A stretch of DNA of 64,000 bases from Bacteroidales bacterium (GTDB lineage Bacteria > Bacteroidota > Bacteroidia > Bacteroidales > VadinHA17): contig PLLO01000011.1 of the NCBI GenBank assembly GCA_003142255.1, positions 676,134-740,133 on the forward strand, read 5' to 3'. A program made the translations under genes and the position numbers. Positions 34,170 to 41,755 of the stretch are shown piece after piece. The notes under the pieces are model-generated. The model saw only the letters and a program-made list of their open reading frames with translations. It did no database searches and was not told the origin of the DNA. Position 1 is the stretch's first letter. Each line of letters starts with the position of its first letter.

Positions 34170-35090
34170 ATGAAGATATTCAGGGGATTTGAAGAGGCAC
34201 GGGGAATCCGTAACCCGGTTGTGACCACAGGATCATTTGATGGTGTCCACATTGGCCATAAAACTATACTGAACCGCCTGAAGATGCTCGCCAAAAAGTA
34301 CGACGGCGAATCTGTACTGATTACCTTTGACCCTCATCCGAGAGAAGTTCTTTATCCTGATACTGCCGGGAAAGACCTGAAGCTGATCAACTCACATGAG
34401 GAGAAAAATGAGCTTCTCCGCAAGTCAGGTCTCGATAACCTGATAATTGTCGAGTTCACAAAGGAGTTCTCAAAAACGACTAGCGAGGAATTCGTGAGGG
34501 ATTATCTGCACGGGATACTTAATGCAAAGGTTGTGGTTGTCGGATTCAATCATCATTTCGGGTTTAATAAGGAGGGCGATTACAAACATCTTTGGAACTG
34601 GAGGGAAAAATATCACTTTGAGGCTGAAGAGATCCCTGAACAGGAGGTTCAGCATGAAGCTGTAAGCTCTACAAGGATACGCAAGGCTATAAGTGAAGGG
34701 TATATACAGAGAGCGAATGCTTATCTTGATCATTATTATATGATAATGGGAATCCATGAGAGGTATGAATTTCCTGGTTTTGAAAAATTACCATCTTTTT
34801 TAAGAGTACCGATAACCGAAGAATGCAAAATTCTGCCTGCAACCGGCATATATGCCGTTTCTGTAGTAAATGAAAAAAAGGATTCAAGAGGCATGGCCCT
34901 CATTTGCCAGGACCAGGAAAAAGGCTCTGTTGTTCTGGTGCATATTTTTGATAATGAGGAAGAATTCAGAGACCGGAAATCTACAGTTCTGTTTCATAAA
35001 ATGATCCATGGCACGGTCAGTCTGACAGATCTGAAGATAAGTGACAGGCTTCAGCATGCAAAAGATGAAATCTCGGAGCTTATTTACTGA
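34170..35090 (+). CDS. RibF-like FAD synthetase with degenerate riboflavin kinase domain
   Basis: The N-terminal FMN adenylyltransferase domain is intact: TTGSFDGVHIGHKTIL with the HIGH-type motif, ITFDPHPREVL, and SSTRIRKAIS near residue 168. The C-terminal riboflavin kinase domain is poorly conserved. The usual GxxLGFPTANI block after the linker is replaced by FPGFEKLPSFLRVPITEE, and the conserved C-terminal FLRxE region is not seen, although LPATGIYAVSVV remains. A bifunctional RibF is normally about 310 residues and this one is 306. So this is probably a second RibF that makes FAD from FMN but may not phosphorylate riboflavin. It lies 14 bases after rex; a role in flavin supply for HydB is inference. 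Confidence 0.85.
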   Translation: MKIFRGFEEARGIRNPVVTTGSFDGVHIGHKTILNRLKMLAKKYDGESVLITFDPHPREVLYPDTAGKDLKLINSHEEKNELLRKSGLDNLIIVEFTKEFSKTTSEEFVRDYLHGILNAKVVVVGFNHHFGFNKEGDYKHLWNWREKYHFEAEEIPEQEVQHEAVSSTRIRKAISEGYIQRANAYLDHYYMIMGIHERYEFPGFEKLPSFLRVPITEECKILPATGIYAVSVVNEKKDSRGMALICQDQEKGSVVLVHIFDNEEEFRDRKSTVLFHKMIHGTVSLTDLKISDRLQHAKDEISELIY

Positions 35091-35102
35091 CAGCGAAAAA
35101 TT

Positions 35103-36512
35103 TTAAAAATACAGATCCCGCTGACCTTCTTTTATTAAATGCAGGTTATCCGATATTTTTTTCTTCAGCGTATTTTTCCCGACGTTACCTACCAGTTTGT
35201 CAATCAGTGCAAGTCCTTTTGCCTTTGCCTCCGGAGAGGCAAAATCTTCAAGATATTCCTTAAATGTAAAGATGGCATTGGGCATGCAGTATTCCTTTAT
35301 CAATCCGGGTTTTGCAAGATCCATAAAATCCTGCCCGGTTCTTCCTTTACGGTAACAGCCGGTGCAGAAGGAGGGTATAAATTCCTCGTCAGCCAGGGAT
35401 GATATTATCTCGTCGAGAGTACGGTGATCGCCCAGTGAGAACTGGCTTCCCGTCTGTTCTTCCTCATGGGTGTATGCTCCAGGGTTTGTACGCGATCCGG
35501 CAGATATCTGGCTTATACCATAATGAATGAGCTCGTTGCGCATGGTATCATTTTCCCGGGTGCTGAGGATCATTCCTGTATAAGGCAGAGCGATACGTAT
35601 TATTGCAACGAGTTTCTTAAAATCGTTGTCGCTTACCTTTGAAGGTATCTGATCAGCATTAGGCGCGCCTACAGCTGGTTCAATACGAGGTACACTGACT
35701 GTATGGGGACCGACTCCAAAAGCCCTTTCAAGATGGAATGCATGTTCCATCATTGCAAGAACTTCAAAACGGTAGTCAATCAGTCCCAGCAAAGCCCCTA
35801 TACCGATATCGTTAATACCACCCTCCATGGCCCTGTCCATAACGGTAAGTCGATATTCATAATCACCCTTTTTGGTATCGGCGGGATGGAAATTTTTATA
35901 TAGTAACGGATCGTACGTCTCCTGGAAGCAGACAAAGGTTCCAATCTTTTCCGCTTTAAGCTTGGCAAAGTCTTCAACCTCCATCGGCGCAAGTTCCACG
36001 TTGATGCGGCGGACATAATCCCTTCCTCCGTTTTCCCTGGCGGCGTAGGTGGTGCGTATAGCCTCAACCATGTAGTCGGTATCGTTGCGTTTGCTTTCAC
36101 CGCAGATAAGGAGGACCCTTTTATGACCTTCACGAAGAAGTGTCTTTGTCTCTTCTGCAATCTCCTCCATTGAAAGCACTTTCCGCTTAATAAGCTTGTT
36201 ATCGCGTCTGAAAGAACAGTAGGTGCAGTTATTTATGCAAACATTTCCTGTATAAAGAGGGGCGAAGAAAACCAGTCTTTTCCCATATATCTCTTCTTTT
36301 ACAGTACGGGCTGTTTCCATAATTTCTTGGATCACAGCCGGATCTTCAACCCTGAGAAGCACTGCGACTTCTTCAAGATTTAAGCCTTTAAGCTTCAATG
36401 CTTTGTTGAGAATAATGTCAAGCTGACTTTTTGTGGGAGTACTCCCTTCTATGAGTGAGTATAGTTTATCCCGGTCAATAAATACCTTATTCCGTTCGCT
36501 CTTGTTCATCAT
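35103..36512 (-). CDS. hydG: [FeFe] hydrogenase maturase HydG
   Basis: A radical SAM tyrosine lyase that makes the CO and CN ligands of the H-cluster. The radical SAM motif CINNCTYCSF is near residue 95, followed by VLLICGESKRNDTDYM. The C-terminal second [4Fe-4S] motif CTGCYRKGRTG is near 385. An ATG at 36512 (or 36509) is preferred over the open frame's 36554 start, because a strong AAGGAGGAG ribosome site stands just before it (36516-36524). It overlaps the TM1266-type gene by about 26 bases. Length of about 469 residues is normal. Cotranscribed with that gene. Confidence 0.95.
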   Translation of the reverse strand: MMNKSERNKVFIDRDKLYSLIEGSTPTKSQLDIILNKALKLKGLNLEEVAVLLRVEDPAVIQEIMETARTVKEEIYGKRLVFFAPLYTGNVCINNCTYCSFRRDNKLIKRKVLSMEEIAEETKTLLREGHKRVLLICGESKRNDTDYMVEAIRTTYAARENGGRDYVRRINVELAPMEVEDFAKLKAEKIGTFVCFQETYDPLLYKNFHPADTKKGDYEYRLTVMDRAMEGGINDIGIGALLGLIDYRFEVLAMMEHAFHLERAFGVGPHTVSVPRIEPAVGAPNADQIPSKVSDNDFKKLVAIIRIALPYTGMILSTRENDTMRNELIHYGISQISAGSRTNPGAYTHEEEQTGSQFSLGDHRTLDEIISSLADEEFIPSFCTGCYRKGRTGQDFMDLAKPGLIKEYCMPNAIFTFKEYLEDFASPEAKAKGLALIDKLVGNVGKNTLKKKISDNLHLIKEGQRDLYF

Positions 36513-36768
36513 CTTGCTCCTCCTTGTATTTTGTAAGAATAGATTTGACTTCAACGTCTTTTAAACGTCCAATCTTACCGGTAAGAGCATTGATTACATC
36601 AATAGTTCCTTCAATAACAAGGGAGATCACATGGATATTCCGATTATGCAGAGGCAGACCCTGGCGGGCAAGGATAATACTGCTGTATTCAGATAATAAG
36701 GTATTTACAGCAGGAACCGAAACTGTGCCTTTGATTAAGATAGTTATTGTACCAATTCTCTTTTCCAT
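36487..36768 (-). CDS. TM1266-type hydrogenase-associated regulator
   Basis: A 93-residue protein of the TM1266 family, an ACT/NikR-C-like ferredoxin-fold protein found with [FeFe] hydrogenase maturation genes. The ATG at 36768 begins MEKRIGTITILIKGTVSVPAVN; the frame continues upstream only from a TTG. Other features are the ILARQGLPLHNRNIHVISLVIEGTIDVINALTGKIGRL core and a Lys/Glu-rich tail. It precedes and overlaps hydG. It is thought to be regulatory, but its ligand is unknown. Confidence 0.85.
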   Translation of the reverse strand: MEKRIGTITILIKGTVSVPAVNTLLSEYSSIILARQGLPLHNRNIHVISLVIEGTIDVINALTGKIGRLKDVEVKSILTKYKEEQDDEQERTE

Positions 36769-36819
36769 CAGATGCTCTTTTGGATTGGATATTTGTTTAA
36801 ATACTTCCCGGACTACTTT

Positions 36820-36839
36820 GAAACAGTACTTACTGTTTC
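36820..36839. promoter_or_regulatory. Perfect inverted repeat in the leader of the TM1266-hydG operon
   Basis: GAAACAGTACTTACTGTTTC, nine-base perfect arms with two central bases, placed about 17 bases downstream of the -7 box and 52 bases before the ATG at 36768. The position fits an operator near the transcription start. No other copy was found in the window. Confidence 0.5.
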
Positions 36840-36855
36840 TCAGGAAATCCGGATG

Positions 36856-36863
36856 CAAAAGTA
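36856..36863 (-). promoter_or_regulatory. -7 box of the TM1266-hydG operon
   Basis: On the reverse strand TACTTTTG, a full match to TAnnTTTG and identical to the sensor operon box at 25251-25258. It gives a leader of about 80 bases that contains the inverted repeat at 36820-36839. Confidence 0.5.
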
Positions 36864-36974
36864 CGAAAAATTATCACTACTAAATGATGGAATCGTGAAA
36901 ATGAATTTGAAATTCTTCACTTCAAATCGGACTTTAGCATGGACAGTCGCCGAAAGGAGTTTCAGGATGCAAAA

Positions 36975-37129
36975 AGGAGATTCCTCGCTGGCGCTCGGAA
37001 TGACAAACCGATATGGTTTATTAAGGGGAAGAGGAGGCGGTTCGCACCGGCGAACCGCCTCCTCTTCCCTAACCCTGATAAAACCGAGCTGTCATTCCGA
37101 ATGGAACGCAGTGGAATGAGGAATCTCCC
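36975..37129. repeat. Nested inverted-repeat element with a 19-base perfect hairpin
   Basis: Outer arms AGGAGATTCCTC and GAGGAATCTCCCT and inner arms CGGAATGACA and TGTCATTCCG enclose a hairpin at 37026-37069 with two perfect 19-base arms (GGGAAGAGGAGGCGGTTCG and its complement) and a six-base loop. The gene-free stretch 36769-37214 holds this element plus the promoter and operator of the hydG operon. Open frames here on both strands are by-products of the symmetry. Confidence 0.75.
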
Positions 37130-37203
37130 TAATGCATTACCGCTCTGGCGGGACGAGTTCTCCGAAGATAATCTCCCCCTGCATATCTGCGCCCTTGTAC
37201 CTT

Positions 37204-37242
37204 GTACCCTTCTTTTATCTTTTGTCTTTTGTCTTTTGTCTT
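37204..37242. repeat. Tandem AAAAGAC repeat at the 3' end of hydE
   Basis: On the plus strand copies of tcttttgtc/ttttgtc run in tandem. On the reverse strand they add a Gln-Lys-Thr-Lys-Asp-Lys-Arg type tail to HydE before its stop. Related to the tract at 4187-4231. Confidence 0.6.
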
Positions 37243-38315
37243 CTTTCGAAGTGTTTCGAATCTCCCCACTCTCCATAAACCACTTCAGCATCGGCCAGCG
37301 ATATTCTGGCTTCAAGGCAACTCTGGCAATCTTCAGCTGAATCATCGGTGCATGGCTTGTTGTCGTATAGTTTATAGCTGTCGCGATACTTTCCCGGAGT
37401 GATGTTGGGCATCAGGATATTGGCCCCGATCTTTACTGCTTTCTCCCTCCCTATGGGGTCAATAGCCTGGAGAGCCGTTGTCGCTACGATATTTATATCC
37501 TTCATCATGATCCTGAGGATGGCGATCATTTTCAATGTGAGATCAAATCTCTCCCTGAGAGGAAGCAGCTTATCAGCATGAACTATCAAAGGAGTATCGG
37601 CATGTTCGATATATGGTCCCATTCCGCACATGTCGATATTGAAATCGCGCATGTACATCAGGTCACCGGCAAGATCTTCAAGAGTCTGAAAAGGCAGTCC
37701 GATCATAACGCCGGTGCCGGTCTGGTAACCGATATCCTGCAAGCTTTTCAGGCAATCAAGTCTTCTCTGGAAATCATGCTTCTTATTGTTGGGATGAATT
37801 TTATTATAGAGTTCCTTGTTGGTAGATTCAATACGCAGAAGGTAACGATGGGCTCCCGCATCATACCATTTTTTATATACTTCAGGCTCTTGCTCCCCGA
37901 CGGATAGTGTAACACCAAGCTCTCCGCCTGACAGCTCCTTTATCCGGTGCAGAAGGTTTTCGATCCTGTCCGTCACGGCCGGGCTTTCCAGTTCGCCTGA
38001 CTGAAGAGCAATGGATCCGTAACGGTTATTATATGCAAATCTGGCAGCATCCAGTATCTCGTCATCCGATAGATTGTATCGCTTAAGATTTTTGTTCCCT
38101 TTCCTTATACCGCAGTAAAGACAATCCTTTCCGCAGATATTGGAAAATTCAATTAGTCCCCTGAACCAGACTTTGTTACCGATATACTTTTCCTTTATCT
38201 CCGAAGATTTTTGAAAAAGCAAAGTCCTTTCAATACCCTCTGACCGGAGCATTGTCACCAGATCCTCTTTCGTAAAGGCTTCCTGTTCAAGGATACTCTT
38301 AAGGCTCTTTCCCAT
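37215..38315 (-). CDS. hydE: [FeFe] hydrogenase maturase HydE
   Basis: A radical SAM enzyme needed to build the dithiolate part of the H-cluster, about 366 residues. The radical SAM motif CGKDCLYCGIRKGN is near residue 62, followed by ALQSGELESPAV and later IGLPFQTLEDLAGDLMYM and DMCGMGPYIEHADTP. The ATG at 38315 is preferred to the TTG at 38336. The last dozen residues (RRQKTKDKR) come from a tandem repeat and are unlikely to be conserved. hydG is about 0.8 kb away on the same strand. hydF is not in the window. Confidence 0.93.
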   Translation of the reverse strand: MGKSLKSILEQEAFTKEDLVTMLRSEGIERTLLFQKSSEIKEKYIGNKVWFRGLIEFSNICGKDCLYCGIRKGNKNLKRYNLSDDEILDAARFAYNNRYGSIALQSGELESPAVTDRIENLLHRIKELSGGELGVTLSVGEQEPEVYKKWYDAGAHRYLLRIESTNKELYNKIHPNNKKHDFQRRLDCLKSLQDIGYQTGTGVMIGLPFQTLEDLAGDLMYMRDFNIDMCGMGPYIEHADTPLIVHADKLLPLRERFDLTLKMIAILRIMMKDINIVATTALQAIDPIGREKAVKIGANILMPNITPGKYRDSYKLYDNKPCTDDSAEDCQSCLEARISLADAEVVYGEWGDSKHFERRQKTKDKR

Positions 38316-38333
38316 TCCTGATTGTTGAGGGTG

Positions 38334-38341
38334 CAAAGATA
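38334..38341 (-). promoter_or_regulatory. -7 box of the hydE promoter
   Basis: On the reverse strand TATCTTTG, a full match to TAnnTTTG, 18 bases before the chosen hydE ATG. It also argues against the TTG start at 38336, which falls inside it. Confidence 0.5.
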
Positions 38342-38491
38342 AAGAAAATGAAACCGAAAACGTTAATATATTTTGCCTGACTAAGCGAAGCTAACGTCGT
38401 TAGGTACAATGGTTTTTAAGGACAGGTCAAAAGTCGAGATGCAGTTATTAATTTGGAAGCAACAGTGCTGTCACGGTGTCGTCCCTATTTA

Positions 38492-38509
38492 GTGTTATTT
38501 TATTAACAG
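38492..38509. promoter_or_regulatory. Rex-type operator candidate upstream of hydE
   Basis: GTGTTATTTTATTAACAG. Its 16-base core TGTTATTTTATTAACA is identical to the core of the second hydC operator (25453-25468). It is about 150 bases upstream of the hydE -7 box, farther than usual, so it is weaker than the other sites. Confidence 0.4.
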
Positions 38510-38581
38510 CAGGAACGTTCTGCAAAAAATGTGACAGGTTTATTTACTTTATTGTCCGTGATTAAGACGAAATTCTGTTTC

Positions 38582-41500
38582 TTATAATCGGATTCCCATT
38601 ATTGTAATATCATCCGTCTGAGAGTTATCTTTCTTCCATCCATCAAGTTTATTTCCCAGGATTTCTTTTTGTTTTAACATTGGTAATTCATATATTTCTA
38701 ACAAGGTCAGATAAAAATGCTGGCGTAAAAATTTTCTGTCAAAATCCCCGCCAAACTGATCCTGATATCCGTCGGAGAACAGGTAAAACACATCTCCTTT
38801 TCTGCATTCAACTTCTTCCATTGTAAAAGCGCCCCAAATGCCAGATAAAGCACATACGGAAAAACGATTACCCTTTACTTCCTCCAGTTTTTTATCACGG
38901 ATGTAAACAAGATTATTCATCCCACCTGAAAACTGAATCCTGTTTTGGGACTGATCAAGTACGCACAGTGCTATGTCCATTCCGTCGGAGGTGGGAATAT
39001 CTTTCCTGCCCTGCATAAGGGCTCTGGTAACCTCATCACGAAGATTAGAGAGAATGTCATCTGCTTTTGTGATTCCACGAATATTTACTATTTCATTTAA
39101 TAGTGTAATGCCCAGTAAGCTCATAAATGCTCCGGGTACGCCATGGCCAGTACCGTCAGCTACAGTAAAAATAATTTTATTATCCTTTTCTGCCAGCCAG
39201 TAAAAGTCACCGCTTACAATGTCTTTGGGTTTATTAAAGATAAAATTATCGGGCAATAATATATCAATGAGTTCAATGGGAGGTAAAATTGCATTTTGTA
39301 TTTTGCTTGCATACGTTATACTTGATGTGATATTGGCATTCTTTTCTTCGATCATATCTCTTTGCAATTCAATTTCATTTTTCTGGCATTGAATTTCATA
39401 AGTTCGTTCCAGGACTTTTTCTTCAAGTATTTTTTTCTCAGCCAGAAATCTATGTTCACGTCTTTTTATATAAATGAAAGTCAGGGTGATAAGGAGAAGG
39501 CTGGTTATTGGGAAAAACCACATTTTCTTCCAGAAAGGCGTTTTGATTATTATATTTATCAACGGCTTTTCCGATACAGCACCATCTCCGCTGGTGGCTT
39601 TTAAGATAAATGTATAATCCCCTTCCGTTAAACGATTATATGTGAAACCTGTGTTTTTTGTAATTTCAGACCATTGTTCATAACCTTCCAGTTTGTACTG
39701 ATAGGTAACAAGTGTCGGTTCCTTTAAACTGATGCCCAGAAACTCAATTCTGATTTTGTACCTGCCGGGAGAAAGTATTATTTTATCAGTATTATCTATT
39801 TCTTCATCATTAATCTTAATTGAAGTAATTCCTAAAACAGGTGGTTGTAATTTAATATGATCCATTGATGGATCATAATAAACCATGCCTTTATGCGATC
39901 CAAACCAGATTCTTCCCTGTTGATCTTTAATTACTGCATTCGGATTAAATTGATAACTATCCGTTATGTCTTCAATATGCTGTATTGGTTTCACAGAAAA
40001 ATCAGATGTTCTGATTCTGCTTAATCCACCTTTATGCCCAACCCAGATGTTTTTATTATCATCACAAATAATCGAATAGCAATAATTTGATAAAAGGCCT
40101 TCCTGTGCGATAAAATTAAAAACAGAATCTGCCTCTATCCTAAAAACACCTTTCCCATTTGATCCCACCCAGATTCGGGAGTCGGTATCTTCAGTAATTG
40201 GTCCTAATGTTAAAACTCCGCTATTTGATCTTACCGGGATCTTAATGACTTTTTCATCTATAATATATGTCAGTATATTACTGGGGGTGGTTATCCATAG
40301 TATGCCTGATCTGTCAATATATAAACACCTGATATAATTATGAGGTAAGCCACCCTGGTTAATAGAATACCATTTTTTTGTATTTGTACCTGTATTAATA
40401 TTACATAATCCTTTTTTTGTACCGATCCAAACCTGTTCTCCTTTCCCGGTTATAATGTTAATAGAGTTTTCAAGTTTTCCTTCTCCTAAAGGGTAACTAA
40501 TGATTTTTTCATTGCCTGTCTCCATCCGGAACAGACCATTTTTTTCAGTTCCTATCCAGAGTTCTTTTCCGTCGGTGGAATAGATCGTTGTAACAGTATC
40601 TTTTGGTAATCCACTGCCTTTGCTGTAAAACTTAACAATTTTGCCCGTCGACAGATCCATTTTTACAAGGCCATTTTCAGTTCCTATCCACCTGTATTGC
40701 CGATCGAACCAAATTGAAAAAATATCATTTCCATATAATTCTTTGTCAATTGTAAAGACAGAAAAAATTTTAGGTGTAATCTGTGTTAATCCCTGACCAA
40801 AATTGCCACTCCAGATATTTCCTTCGAGGTCTTCATATACAGTATTTACATCGTCTGTTGCAAATTTATTGGCCTTATTAAAATAAATAATCTTTATTAA
40901 CTCACCTGTGGCTGAATAACTTATTTTGATAAGCCCATTTCCTTTACCTTTAGAACATAACCATAAATTTGACTGGCTGTCTTCATAAATATCCTGTATT
41001 CCGGTAAGGTCAAAATCCGGATCTGTAATTATTTTTGAGACCTTAAAAAGATTGTCTTCATTAGTGAGACGAAATATGCCATCATCTTCCGCTGCAATAT
41101 AAAATCCTGACTTGTTCCTCATTTTTTGAATGCACGTCACTTTAGATTCCGGAATTTCTGCAACAGGTCGTATTATTTCAATTTCACCTGATTCTTTTAA
41201 ACTGCAATATAATAAGCCTGTTTGTGTACCAACAAGCAATTCACTATTATCAAGAAAATCAAATGATATTATAATTGTCGGATCCTTAAATAGATAATGT
41301 TTTTCCACACCTGTGTCTTTATCTAATTTCAGTAATCCATCAGAATAGGTACTCACCCAGATATGACCATCGGGACTTTTTGCAAAATGTGTAATGGGGC
41401 TTAAATTCGATTGAGGTATGTTGACAGTGTGAAATTTTTTCCCATTGAAATAAGATAACCGCCCATTCATATGACCAAACCATAAACCTTCCCCATCGTT

Positions 41501-41755
41501 AATGGCAGAAGTAATAAAATTGTCTGCCAGTGAGTCGCTGGTAGTAAAAGGTTTAAATATAAATCCATTATATCTGTATAATCCGTCTCCGGTACCTACC
41601 CATAAATAACCATGCTCATCCTGGATGATTGAATAAATATAGGGTTGGGCTAATCCCTCTTCTGAATTGAAATTACGAAAATTATAGTCCTGTGAAAATG
41701 CATGGCTGGTCAGAACGCAAAAGAAAAAAATCAATATTCCTTTACATTTTATCAT
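38582..41755 (-). CDS. Propeller (Reg_prop/Y_Y_Y) sensor with SpoIIE/PP2C phosphatase, paralogue of 14466-17744
   Basis: A 1057-residue membrane sensor. A signal peptide (MIKCKGILIFFFCVLTSHAFSQ) precedes about 700 residues of two-bladed-propeller repeats (for example IIQDEHGYLWVGTGDGLYRYNG, GNIWSGNFGQGLTQITP). A Y_Y_Y domain, one membrane helix (MWFFPITSLLLITLTFIYI) and a coiled coil follow, then the phosphatase with DIVSGDFYWLAEKD, VADGTGHGVPGAFMS, FSDGYQDQFGG and DDITIMGI. Its start overlaps the stop of the upstream unknown by four bases, so it belongs to the T9SS surface operon and may sense envelope or secretion state. The target is unknown. Confidence 0.88.
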   Translation of the reverse strand: MIKCKGILIFFFCVLTSHAFSQDYNFRNFNSEEGLAQPYIYSIIQDEHGYLWVGTGDGLYRYNGFIFKPFTTSDSLADNFITSAINDGEGLWFGHMNGRLSYFNGKKFHTVNIPQSNLSPITHFAKSPDGHIWVSTYSDGLLKLDKDTGVEKHYLFKDPTIIISFDFLDNSELLVGTQTGLLYCSLKESGEIEIIRPVAEIPESKVTCIQKMRNKSGFYIAAEDDGIFRLTNEDNLFKVSKIITDPDFDLTGIQDIYEDSQSNLWLCSKGKGNGLIKISYSATGELIKIIYFNKANKFATDDVNTVYEDLEGNIWSGNFGQGLTQITPKIFSVFTIDKELYGNDIFSIWFDRQYRWIGTENGLVKMDLSTGKIVKFYSKGSGLPKDTVTTIYSTDGKELWIGTEKNGLFRMETGNEKIISYPLGEGKLENSINIITGKGEQVWIGTKKGLCNINTGTNTKKWYSINQGGLPHNYIRCLYIDRSGILWITTPSNILTYIIDEKVIKIPVRSNSGVLTLGPITEDTDSRIWVGSNGKGVFRIEADSVFNFIAQEGLLSNYCYSIICDDNKNIWVGHKGGLSRIRTSDFSVKPIQHIEDITDSYQFNPNAVIKDQQGRIWFGSHKGMVYYDPSMDHIKLQPPVLGITSIKINDEEIDNTDKIILSPGRYKIRIEFLGISLKEPTLVTYQYKLEGYEQWSEITKNTGFTYNRLTEGDYTFILKATSGDGAVSEKPLINIIIKTPFWKKMWFFPITSLLLITLTFIYIKRREHRFLAEKKILEEKVLERTYEIQCQKNEIELQRDMIEEKNANITSSITYASKIQNAILPPIELIDILLPDNFIFNKPKDIVSGDFYWLAEKDNKIIFTVADGTGHGVPGAFMSLLGITLLNEIVNIRGITKADDILSNLRDEVTRALMQGRKDIPTSDGMDIALCVLDQSQNRIQFSGGMNNLVYIRDKKLEEVKGNRFSVCALSGIWGAFTMEEVECRKGDVFYLFSDGYQDQFGGDFDRKFLRQHFYLTLLEIYELPMLKQKEILGNKLDGWKKDNSQTDDITIMGIRL

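Noticed and set aside
36769-36858. N-terminal extension of the TM1266-type gene to a TTG
   Set aside because: It would overlap a perfect -7 box and the inverted repeat, and family members are about 80-95 residues.
36939-37345. Open frames on both strands in the palindromic region between the hydG and hydE operons
   Set aside because: Produced by the symmetry of the inverted-repeat element; no start signal and no family similarity.
21875-38336. hydF maturation gene
   Set aside because: No GTPase with HydF features was found in the window; it must lie elsewhere if the hydrogenase is matured.
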